From Unio delphinus (taxonomy: Eukaryota; Mollusca; Bivalvia; Unionida; Unionidae): a stretch of 64,000 nt of DNA. Positions 12,601-25,400 of the stretch are shown here, piece after piece. The translations under genes and the position numbers were made by a program. How positions within the stretch are numbered: position 1 is the stretch's first letter; every line of letters starts with the position of its first letter. The stretch covers positions 3,298,001 through 3,362,000 of the forward strand of contig JAQISU010000026.1 of assembly GCA_029339505.1 (NCBI GenBank), written 5' to 3'. A model generated the notes under the pieces. The model was not told the DNA's origin and made no database searches. It saw only the letters and a program-made list of their open reading frames with translations.

Positions 12601-15600
12601 TATCTATCAGCATGACTTCCTAATGTAAAGTCTCATACAAATGCAAATGAAAGAGAAAGTACATGTATACAGTTAAAAAGGGGTAATAACTCCATAAAAG
12701 TTTGCAAGAAAACAATTAAAATCAAACCTGGCCTAGATTATCTTAATGTAAGTTCCATACCAAATTTAGTTTATGATCAAATTCAAAATATTTTTCAAAA
12801 GTTACAGAGGAAAATGGACAGGGCAAAGGTTCAAAATATAAAAATATATTTGCCAGAAAATGCTCAAAATCAAACCTGACCTTTTATTTCTTAATTTAAA
12901 GCCTCATGTCAAATTTGATCTTTTATCCCCATTAAGTCTTTCAGAAGTTACTTACAGGCATGAAATTTAATAAGAATGGAATGGATGGACAAACATGGCT
13001 AACAGTATATGCCCCATTCCACTGAATCTATGGCAGATGTGTAAAAATAAAGGTAAAATGTATGAAGGAAAGATAGAACTGCCTACTCATTGCAAATGTC
13101 AGCAGCAGGAACTGAACCCAGAACCTCTAAATATGGGACACACTTACTCTGCTGCCTCAGGAAAGGTGAGGGCATTAAAGGAGCTGGACAAGTATTCTGT
13201 GTACATCTCCATGGCAGTCCCACGCATATAGTCATTCTGCCACTGCTGCATATCTGGTGACTGAAAATGCACAAATTATAGGACCTTAGGGGATACCATA
13301 CCGGTAACTATGTTTTCAGATCTGATGAATGTATAATGGGCATTATATTGTTGCAAATTTGTTTCATTGGAGTCATATTGGCAGATGTTCAAAACATGAC
13401 AGAGATCTACATTCTGTAAATGTAAATTATACTACGAAGCCATCAGTATTCTAATAAATGTTGGAAAAGTTTGTTGAAAACAATAGCCAAAATATAACTT
13501 TCTGTGACAGTTCTATCTTACAAGAGAGTTGTGATGATTTGAATCACACAATGTTTTGGGACATTATATTATTGATTCAAGTCATGGAATTTCTGGTGTT
13601 TAATCATTTAGAAACTGAGTTGTTAATCAGAATTCCAACACAAAGACACATGTTGTTGTTGTTGTTGCAGGGTTTAACGCCATTTTTCAGCACACGATAG
13701 GCTATACATGGCAGTCAGTATGATTGGTGGAGGAAGAACCCGGGATACCCCCAGGAAAGAACCACTGACCCACAAGAAACTACTGGCAAGCTTTTTCACA
13801 TAACTACATTAGCTGAATCTTAGACTCAAACCCACGCAGAAAGAGGTGAGATGGCAGTGATCCATAACAGAGAGCACTTTAGACCACTCTGCCACTTGGG
13901 GCCCCAAAGACACATGTAATGCATTTTCTACTTGGTACATAAATTAGACTTTAAAAATAAACTACTGGCAATGGCAATAAACTACTGGCAATGGCAATAA
14001 ACTACTGGCAATGGCAATAAACTACTGGCAATGGTATGATACAACAATGTCATGATTTGATGTGACAATATCATAAGGGATTAAATTTTGACAGTTTCTT
14101 GAATCTGCAAGGATTTAAAAAAAATCAAAAGTGGATCTGACCAGAAATTAAATTTATGACACCTACCACCAAGGTTTTAATACTCTCAATGTTTTTGAGA
14201 GAATATAACCAAAAGTACCACACTCTATACAGGTTGCAACAACCTTTCATACCCTTATGTAAATTAATGTGATGTAAAATACATGTAGTTATTTTTTGTG
14301 ATGATACAGCAATTCTAAGTTGTAAACCATCATTTTAAAAAAATCATAGAAAATTTGGAAGCTGTAACCTAATATTTACAAGATGACCAATATTTATTCT
14401 AATATGGCAAGTCATTAAACCATTCTTCTTACACATAAAGTCCAAATATTTGCTTTTTTATGCTTGATGCTTCTCTGAATAGGATCAACCATCCACAAAA
14501 TGCAAGCAATCCCTGCAAAAACTAAATTTTCAAACTCCTGTTTGATAGAGTATGTGAAGTGCACATGCAAGAGAAAGCATTGATAATAGTCATTCTGGAA
14601 TGTACTATATCTGTCAACACAGTAAAACCATCCATCATCAGGAAAATACACAATTGCAGTGCTTAGTCTCAAAAGGTAAGTAACATTTAGCATTGTACCA
14701 TTTGAGGCCACTGATGGTTTGATATGTCATCAGCAATGCTAATGCAGAAAGAACATTTTCAACGCTGAGAAAAAATTCAATAAGATCTTTTAGAATGCTT
14801 GAACAACATCATCATCCAGTCCCTGATGAATGCAAACTCAAATGACATCACCTTGAAATTACTGAGAGCCACAAACACCGCATCAAGTTAAGACTGTATT
14901 TCCCCAAAATGCATCAAGAATGTATCTAGTTAAGACTATATTCCACTGTCTAATGCAATTTATGTGAGAATCTTGGTGTATTTTTTAAAATGTAATTAAG
15001 TGTGAACATGTGTGTGTGGTGATGATATTTGTCAATTCTAGAGTTGTAACTATTTTCTGATGGAAAGTCTGTACAATGCTTCAAAAAAAGAGAAAACTTG
15101 AAATGTATTTCGTTAGTAAAACTAATTTTAATTATGCAATATTTACCTGTAGCTTTTATGTAGCTAACCAAATTTCATGCCAAAAACTCAATGTTCATTT
15201 TGAATACATCCTTCCACAGAATGGAAAGAAATCAGAATGACCTTTTGCACACCGCTCTGTATGTCACATGGTCATGCACAGAAGGTACATATTACATGTT
15301 ATCTTCCTCACAGAAAATGATTATGCACGACATCAGAGCAGGGTGAGAGGAGGGCATTTGACCATAGCAGCAAGTCAGTTTAGCATAAGTAAAATAAGTT
15401 TGACTCCTGCCCCCCCTCCCCAAAAAATAAATCAATAGCAGAAATTACTTATCCTGCTGCTAAATTTGTTGCTTTGGTGGGTAGGCTGATGCTGTCATCA
15501 AAGTGATCAAAACTGAGAAACTGAGTTGTTCTCACCATAGAGGGAGTGGTCCATGTAAAGAAGAAAGATGTCTCTCTGCACCACATATAACAACTTCCTT

Positions 15601-16525
15601 ACATCCAACAGCGGAACAACTTGCTAACTGTCTGCGTTCATTGCTTGAAAAACATGCCCCAGCCACCAAATGCAGAGTATAAATAAAAAAAAGTGTTCTC
15701 CATGGTAAAGCAGTGTTAGGGACCAGCTTCACACTGCTAAAAGACATCGCCGAAAAGAAGAGAGGCTTTGGCTTTCCACCAGGCTCACTATTCATAAACA
15801 AATTTATGAAGCCGCTGAGAAGAACGTCACAAACAAAGTCCATTTAGCCACATATCTTGAATTGAGATGCATCAGTTCTATTCGTAAATATCATTCAGTT
15901 GATACCACTAAAACACTTGTGTATTCATTAGTACTTTCAAGACTGGACTATTGTAACAAAATATTTACTCCAGAAGCTTCAAAAAGTTCAAAACACAGCT
16001 GCATGGATCATCTTTAGAGTACCTCGATCAGAGCACACCTCTCCACAGGTCTGTACCCTACACTGGCAATCGATTCGATACAGAATCTGTTCTCTGTGCT
16101 ATGTTTCAATGACAGACTCCAGTCCTACATACCAATCCAGCCTTACCCATGTGTACACACCAGCTAGATACTTATGCTCTTCTTCTGATAATCATATACT
16201 CATTGTTCCCACGGTGAAAACAATGTCATATGGAGAAAATTTGTTTGCATACCAGGGCCCGGTGACGTGGAACGAATTGCCCATTGAGATTAGACACAAA
16301 GACACAGTGGTCCCTTTTAAGATTGCTCTTAAAACTCACCTGTTTTGACTGCAGGGACAAACTTAGAGACCTAATTGTGTTTTGTATCTTATATGTTTGC
16401 AGCATGTTTTTATGTTTTCCAATTTCATTGTTTTTGTCATTTGTTTTTCTGCAGTGTAGTCATATCATTATTGATTGTGTAAAGCGCTTAGATCTTCGAA
16501 AGATTAGGCGATATACAAAGTCCTC

Positions 16526-16557
<32 letters not shown>

Positions 16558-16567
16558 CATTATTTTT

Positions 16568-16652
<85 letters not shown>

Positions 16653-19272
16653 TGTGCCATAACAATGGCTCCCAGTGTTGTAGATTAGCATCCATAATGA
16701 GAGGACACAACCAATGGTTGCAGTGCTCCACCTCCCTAATAGAAGGGTGTAATCTGCTATTGCATTTCTTTACCTCCCTATGAGAAGGGTGTAACCTGCT
16801 GATGCTGTGCTCAACCTCCCAAGCTGAAGTAAGCAACCTGCAGGAAACCAGAGACATCCAGTGCCAATAACCAAGTCATTAATCTCAATCCTTTGTCTTG
16901 CAGAAGCTAGAACAAGTAGGAACACAATCTGAGTGTGAGGCTTTGAAAGGATGCTTGACTCAGTCATTCACACAGGGCTTGGTTAATGGCCATAAAACAC
17001 AAGACTCCATCTGAGCATAAGAAAGCATGGGACATGCCTCTAGAGCTCAAAATAATTAACGAGATTGGCAAGGTGATGGCAGTTCTACAGCTCTTGATAG
17101 TGGATACTTAACATCTTTTAGTCTTAAAAAGAAACAAATGGAAATCACGAAAGGAAGTCAGAGAGGATCACCATGTTCCAACTGCACCAATCACAGAAGA
17201 TTTTCCACTTTGCATCATTGGCCTCAGATGTAAAAGCTTTCCTGTTGCAACTGACAACTCCACTAAGAACTTGTTTGATGCCATTTTTCAGCACACTATA
17301 GGCTATACGTGGCAGCCAGTATTAATGGTGAAGGAAGAACCCGGAAAACCCCAGGAAAGAACCATCGACAAATGAGAAACTACTGGAAAGCTTTCTCACA
17401 TACCCACATTAGCCGAATCTGAGACTCAAACCCACGCAGACAGAGATGAGATGGCAGTGATCCGTAATGGAGAGTGCTTTAGACCACTCGGCCACTTGGG
17501 GCCCCCAGCATCAACATAATAAGTGGCATAAGTGGATGATCAGTATCAATCCAGAGATTGTTTAGAGAGTGTAAAGATTTGTTACATAATGAAGAATGAG
17601 TTTTAACTTTAATGTTTAATCTTAACAGCCACATCTTTCTAGCATTATGACAAACACCTGAGCTTTGAAAACTGTATGATTGTCATTCTTGCATAACCAA
17701 TTATCTAACAAATCAATTATTTTACAAACAGGCTACAGAAGACATGAATTCCTTCAAAAGACTGAGTTTCTACTATGCAAAAAGAATTTCCAGGAATTCA
17801 ACATAAGAAGTGTTCTTCCTTTTGACTGCCAAGTTTTTAAACCATCACTAACATTTTTCAGTACTAACAAGATTTTCAAACTAGCTTCTCAGTGCTGCAC
17901 ATTTTGGATGTGAGACTTGGCACCACTTTCATATAGGACAAAGCAGAGATCGTTAAAAATCATTTGGTGAAAACCCCATGTCACAAAGATTTTTATGACT
18001 GGCCTCATTTTCATTTAGAACCTGAATCAGTATCAGATGTCAATTGCTAAAATTTGTTGATAATTGGGAGAACAAATAACAATATTTTCAAGTAAACCAC
18101 CATGGTGGCCATTATAGTTTGTTCCACACAGCATCATGAATCTTATCCTATCTGTAATTCAATAATTCACAGATCACCATCACTAAATGTAATCAAAAGT
18201 ACTGAGTTCATTTTAAATACTTCATGTGAAATGAATTAGGTACTTTCAGCTACATTTAGTGACGCTGACCTGAAAATTTAGTTACATATACTATACATTA
18301 TGGAATAATATAGTCATTTCATTTAGGACAAACTAAACACTATAAGAACTCTTCTATAGAAAACCCTGTCAAATCAGTTCATTTTTAATGTAGGATCAAT
18401 TAAGCAAATCTATAAGAAGTCTTTTAGTGACAATCCCATGAAATTATGATCTTTCATTCTGGAGAAATAATGACATGAAGATTTTCAAGATGACCATTGT
18501 GGCAGCCATATTAGATATCAGATCAGCATAGTTTTTATTTACAACTAAGGCATCATAAGTAGTTATGAACACACCATGTCAGTATGACTTTACATTCAGG
18601 AATAGTAAAATAACAAGATTTTCAAAATGGCCACTGTGGCAGCCATTTTTGACATCTGATTAGCACCATTTTCCTTGACACCCAAATAAACATCATATTA
18701 AAGTCTTTTGGTGAAATCCCTATATCAGGATGACTTTCTGTTTAGGAGGATTCGGAATAAAAAAATTTGTAAGATCGATTATCAGATGGGCAGCATTTTC
18801 ACCTAGGACCAACAAGACATAATAAGAATTCTTTTAGTAAAAGAATATCCGATTCAGAAGTAGCCATATTGGTTATCAAACTGAGTTTGTTCAATGTCCA
18901 ACTAGATATGTTGATATTTAAGAGTACAATAACAAGATTTTTCAAGATATTGATGTGGTGGCCATACTGGATAGCAGAGCACTTGCAGCGCCATTTCCAT
19001 TCAGGACCATTTATACAATGGGATGTTTTTTCATAAAGATTCATGGCAATCCTCCAAATAGTTTGGGAGTAGTGATAACAAACATAAGCCAATGGACACA
19101 TCAATGATGGACAGACAACAACAGATGAAAAGACCAACCCATAACCTCTTCTGATTTATGGTTCAATCCACATGTCATATTCTTAAAGTCATACCAACTG
19201 GCATCATGTTTTACAAACTTTCTGTTTATTATGTTCATATATACATGTAGCTTATTATCAATGCTTTATTAC

Positions 19273-19312
<40 letters not shown>

Positions 19313-19419
19313 CAACTACGCACATGTACTCTGTATGTAAATATGCATATACCGGTAACAGAGGGCCACAAGGAGGATTAGTTCCATGCAACTAATTGTG
19401 TCACCCTTTTTAAATAAAG

Positions 19420-19471
<52 letters not shown>

Positions 19472-22400
19472 CACATGTATATACATGTACTTCATAGCAG
19501 TAAGCTAAATGTCAAATTCTTCGATACCAGCTGACATCACAAATTATATGCACACACCTCAAAGCAGCTGTTCTCATTTATGTACCAACTTCATTCTCTA
19601 AATACCAGTCAAAGATAGAAAAAGTATGGTCCTTTAAACAGATCTTCAGTCATGACAACAAATAAATGTCCCTTCTAGTTGTTTAGAAAAGAAAAAACTC
19701 AAAAGCCAGTATTAATTGATTAGTTCATCAAAACAAATGTTAGATAGAAAGTCCCTATTCATAAAATAAACTGTGTTCAAGTTAAAACATTGTGGAGAAA
19801 CCTGTGATTCTTAAACTGTCACAAATGTAAACTGAATGGAGCATTAATAATTTATGATATCCAATTTCTCTGAAAGCTGTTCCACACAAAACAATAATGG
19901 CTTCATCTGGCAATCTCCACTGCTCTTAAATCAACTGATTTCAGCACCATAAGAAAGATATCACATTTACTACTATGTACCAGATATATAAAGACTTGAT
20001 AACACAGTGCCATGTCAGCTGGTATGTAGGTCTGCTGGCACTTGGCATTTTATTTTATTGACTAACATCACAATACTCATTTTTTTCATCCAGCCATAAT
20101 CCTGCTGTTTTTTTTTATTGTTTTGAGCAAGTTATATTCCACCTACTGGTACATAAAAATGTATCTGGTACATAAAAATGTATCTGATACATAAAAATGT
20201 ATCTGGTACATAAAAATGTATCTGGTACATAAAAATGTATCTGGTATATGCTATCACTTTGTGGTTTTAAACTAAGTAGCTGAACGAAGAGAAACCAAGG
20301 AGTACAATCCAGCAAACAATTTATTTCCATAGATAACAAAGTGAAAATTTAAAGAGAAACTTACACTATTGTGAAAAACATCCCAAATTTTTCTTAAATG
20401 TTCTACACTACTTACACTATTGTGAAAAACATCCCAAATATTCCTAAATGTTCTAAATAAGTATATAAAATTTTTAGAATGTTCTGAATGAACTCCTATA
20501 ATCTTGAATGTGATGTGCCAATAACCTTGAATGTGTTGATGTACTACTAGTCTTGACATATCACAATCATAAAATCAAGAATGTCTTTGAATGAATACTC
20601 AATGATCCCAAAGTAGTGTTTTAGTCAAAAAGTAAATGAATACTCTGTAATTGCGATGAATGATCTAAATAAATGATTCCTGTCAAATTATGCTGAGCAC
20701 AAGTAAAATCTCTGGCTATAGATTCCCATAGATTGATAAAAACATGAATAAATAGTTTGTTTACCCAAATCCTACATATATATAGTTTTGTTTGAGGGAG
20801 GGAACTAATTTTAAATGCAATACTTATCTGTTGTTATTGCATAGACCTGTCATCTATTTCACATACGCCATACTGTGCTGATGTCTGCCCATAATATCAT
20901 CAGAGAAATTATGCCTGTAGCACCTTACCAGAAAAAAGCAGTTTTCTTCTGTAGTTTTTAATTTTTCTCAGTGTTACAATTGTGTGTTTCATTTTATAAG
21001 AAAAAGTAATGTAGCCTTTTCCTATTTAGAACACATACATAAAAAACACTGTAAAGGAAATGAGTAAGTCCTTGTTTTCTAAGGAAAATACCATAAACCA
21101 TGTATAATAATGTTGAGGACATCACTTCCTCTACCTCCAATCTCACATTGTGTATTTTTTATGTTTGCCCACATTTAAGAATATATATTTTCTTCTTAAA
21201 AGTATGAAAAATAACACTTAAACAAGTTTACTATCATTTTTGGGAAGAGATTGTGTATAAATTCTATTGTTAGACAATTATGTCATGACTCCTGAAATAT
21301 TTCATATACCGGTATATGTATTTTCTCATACATTAAAACTTATTTTTTCTCTTCTTAAATGTATGAAAAATACTGTGTAAAAGAATTACTCAGAAAGATC
21401 ATGCTTCACCAACGTTGCAAATTTTGTTTTTCCTTATTGGTGAAAAAATACACCATCTGGCGATTACGCTTTTGTGACAACATTGTCGGCTGCTTAAAAT
21501 AGTTTATACAATATTGGGTTTGGAGATGAGAAATTCATATGCACCATAAAAGGAAGCCAGAAACTTAGACATAAAATGCAGTGTAATATATCCATTGTTA
21601 AACAAACAAATCCTTTGTTCATATTGACAAACTATAGTAACAGTGCACTGTGACATCATAATCCAGTTATGCTGACATTTGAGTACCATGTGCTGTGAAT
21701 ACACTCAACAAATCATGTTACCAGACTAGCTACAATTGATCATTTTTGAAGGCAGGAACTAAAAAACAATTGACCAAACAATTTTTTTTTTAAATGTACC
21801 CAGAAAAAATTAGTTTTGCTGAAACTTCAATGAAAAGTGATTACTTTTGAAGCACAGATAGTTTTGTATACATACTAAGCAATGAAAAAAAAATTCAGTC
21901 TCAATCAATATTCCACATATATTTGATGTTGACACCAGAATAACAAAGGCATTTGTTTGGTCCTCAAAGTTGTTCTTCAGTGGTGACTGCAATAACGCAT
22001 ACACTCTGATTACAATCATCACTAGAAGGAAAGTAGTTCATCATAGGAAGTAAGCACCAAACTTAAATAAATGGGATGCAATATGATGGATTGTTGCATT
22101 TATAAAAGTGATCAAAAAAAGTTTTGCAGGAGAAATATTTATGCTTATGACAGTTACCAATTCTGGCATAAAATGCAAAATAAATTCCAATCTTTTGAAA
22201 CCCTAGATATCTGGCCAACAAGTTTATTTCTAATCTGTTAATATATTTTCATTGCCTTATTAATAGCCTCATTCTGGATAGCCTTGGCAAGATGGCACCT
22301 GTCTCCAGCTGTCCAAAATCTAGGCCAGTTTAAATACCTGTACTACTATAGCCACATGCTACTGGTGACAATATCATAGTGAATTGTCTAGTGACACATG

Positions 22401-25400
22401 TTAGTTGACAATGGGATATAGATCAAACGAGGACTACCGATTGTTTATATAGGTGTTTTGTTTGTGTTTTCCAGTGGGATGTGACTGATACATAAATTTA
22501 ATAATATATCATCCATCCTTGAATTCATGTTTTTCCTATCCATTTACAGTATTTAGCACATTATGGACTGTGCTACATAAATATAAATTCTCAATATACT
22601 AGTGTATTTCAGACCAGTTCTGTGTTCATTTAATTAAAAGCACATATTATTACACCTTCCTTAATTGCCAACTCCCCCAACACTCAGGCCATCTTATTTT
22701 GGTGTATGCATCATTTTCTTCAGCTGACTTGGTTGGTTATAGGACGGTTCAGTCTATAACATGGTCTGGTTCCATGGATCCCATCTACCATATTAAAGTA
22801 GTTCAACATCTACCCTGATTTTGCTTTTTGCTCCCTGTAACAATCCTACATTTTCTCCCACTAGTCTTGACATATCATATATAATCCAGAATGTCATTTG
22901 GTTGACTGTAGTTACTGTTCCTCCCTGCCTAGTAAACAGACCATCAAAAAAAGATCTAGTTTATTTTTGTTTTTGTGGTAGTTGAGTGATGTGAGTACTG
23001 AAGGATTTAATTCTGAGTGTAAAGAAGAGGAATTTTTTACTTACCATCCACATATATATGTCAGTCTAATATATTAATTACAATTGAGCAGCTGAAAATC
23101 TGATGAAAGGTAGATTACTCATGCTAGATGTCAAAATAAACATATTATGATATAACAATGCACTGTTTAGATGGTTTGTCAATATGGACAAGGAAATTGT
23201 TTATGTAACAATAGATAAATTTCAGTGTATTTTTTTATATCAAGCTTGCAGCTTCCTTTCATAGGGCCTCTGAATTTCTCCACTCCAAACCAATTTTTGT
23301 ATATACAAGTTTAAATGATCAACAATGTCACCAATAAAACAAATTGCCATATGGTATTTTTTGCTGCCAATAAGGAAAATAAAATTGCAATTTGTGACAC
23401 TGAAGCTCTGCACGATCCCTGAATAAACTTATTTTTCTTACTTTCAAGAAGAAAAAACTATTTTTTCCTGTGGGAGAAAAATACATGCAAATTTTCAGAA
23501 GCCATGCCATGATCATCTTGTATTATTTATATGCGATCTCTTCCCAAAAACGATAATAACCATTTTAGGTTTTTTCGTACTTTTAAGAATGATTTTCTAT
23601 TTTTGTATGAGAAAAATACATGTATATGAAATTTCGAAACTCACACCATGACCATGTTGCATCCTTATATTCCTCTTCATTGATATGATGGGCCTTTTAA
23701 GAGTTTCCACCTCACTAGTTTGGCTGGTGATGGTGGCACATCATAGACCAATCGAGGCCCCAAGTGGCCAAGTGGTCTAAAGCACTCTCAATTACGGTTC
23801 ACTGCCATCTCACCTTTGTCTGTGTCTGTTCGAGTCTCAGATTCAGCCAAAGTGGGTATGTGAGAAAGCTTGCCAGTAGCTTCTCATGGGTCGGTAGTTC
23901 TCTCCCGGGGCTTTTCCCAGGTTCTTCCTCCACCATTAATACTGGCTGCCATGTATAGCCTATCATGTGCTGACAAATGGCATTAAACCCTACAAACAAC
24001 ATACACCAATTGTAGCAGAAACTGCAACTGCCATGCTTCCTATCTCCATATATCTGCCCATATACGTTTCCTTTCTGGCAGTGATCACTTAGTCCAACTT
24101 GCATGGATCTTCATTGATTCCTGAACTGTCCTATGGATCTCCTCTTGGGTAATATTTCTTCTCTTTTGGGATTTCTCCCATCCGCTTTGTTTGCATTCTT
24201 CTATGTTTGCACTGTTCTTGACCCTAGTCCTCTCCTCCCAACATTTCTTTGGAGTATGAACCTACAATGCCTGCTCTCTGCCTGGTCCACTGCCTGGCTA
24301 ACTGACCATTTTCTTTCGGTTCATACTCTAATGCAAGCACCAGCAATTTTCTCATCTTTCAAATCCCTGAGAGTCAGGAGAAACCTTGTTTTTGCCAACT
24401 TGTATTCCTTTACCAAGGATGTCATGGGTAGCTTTAGTTTATTAATTGGTTCTGCAATATAACCTGATGCTGGTAAACGATGGAGGATCTACATACCCAT
24501 ATTTTGGTAGACTATGCAAAATACTTTTCAAGTCAAAAAAAGATCATTTGCTTCTTATTTCCTAAATTAAAATTCATATTTGTCCTTGCAATTGGATACA
24601 TAAGCTGCAGCAGTATCATTCAGCCCCAATCTAATCAGCATTCTTAAAAATGAAGGTTGTCCCCATTGAATCCAACCACATTACAATGCCTGTTGATGCT
24701 GTTGCCAGATATTTCAAGATGCACTCTCTTGTTTCCATACCATTATTGGCATACTTTTTGACACATCCACCATGATGCTGCATAAGACTCATCAAAGACT
24801 TGCATTAGTTTACATATAATATTACAAATACAAAATCTGAGCTGAAATGTTACTAAAAAGTAATGGTTTTATAATAGTATAACCTGAAGAAAATGTGGAT
24901 GAATGTGTACTCACTGGTTTATAAGAGCGCATAGTAAAGAGATTTGCCATCAGAGTGGAGAAACCAGGTGCCAGACAACTCTGGGCAATGAAGCCAAGTT
25001 TTAGCTCAGCAACACAAACAGCATCATCTCCTCTCTTCCAGTCCCAGCTTGGAATGTTCAACAAATATGCCTGCAAAAAGAAAGCAGGATTTGTTTTACA
25101 AGGGTTAAATCTTGAAAAAGAGGACTATCATACAATTTGCTTAAAATGGGACATTTTTTGAGCTTTTAAATTAAACAAAATAAATATTACACCTGAAAAA
25201 CAGATTGATCATACCACCATCCACTTACACACCACTCTTTGATTCACAACAACATTTTTAAAAAGAAAGGTTAAATTCATGAGGCTTCACACACAAATTT
25301 ATTGTTCTTCATTCACCAAAACTGGAAAATGTTTGACGACAATATCAAATTTTTAATAGTTGACATTTCTACCTTAAGCAATTATCTTTCCAACCATTAA

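Larger units (their letters stand above)
5670..13147 (-). other. slo intron between exons F and G
   Basis: This 7478-bp intron holds a pogo-type MITE (7587-8223), a possible LINE scrap (8835-8960), SINEs (about 9465-9610 and 10250-10471), the 20-bp array (10714-10835), the 54-bp minisatellite (11587-12345) and decayed repeats (12370-12960). The stretches 5700-7560 and 9620-10080 look like featureless AT-rich DNA. Confidence 0.85.
13261..24914 (-). other. slo intron between exons E and F
   Basis: This 11654-bp intron holds three SINEs of one family (13671-13905, 17277-17506, 23756-23993), short tandem repeats, a CR1/L2-like LINE (15525-16527), a second LINE tail (19310-19480) and a LINE piece on the minus strand (24110-24480). 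The stretches 14040-15500 and 20570-22680 are AT-rich with nothing recognised. Confidence 0.85.

Noticed and set aside
14415..14711. A 98-codon minus-strand ORF starting [14 protein letters not shown]
   Set aside because: I recognise no family, motif or splice partners, and the length is within chance for this composition.
15532..15843. A 103-codon minus-strand ORF
   Set aside because: It is the shadow of the plus-strand LINE linker region ([18 protein letters not shown]).
16284..16688. ORFs of poly-Leu, poly-Asn and poly-Ile
   Set aside because: Products of the (TTA)n microsatellite at the LINE tail.
24133..24462. A 109-codon plus-strand ORF
   Set aside because: It is the shadow of the minus-strand LINE fragment, which shows recognisable [13 protein letters not shown] and similar blocks.
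13261..24914. A second, mutually exclusive version of slo exon F
   Set aside because: Some insects use alternative slo exons in this part, but by eye I found no second [12 protein letters not shown] coding stretch in the flanking introns. A tblastn would settle it.
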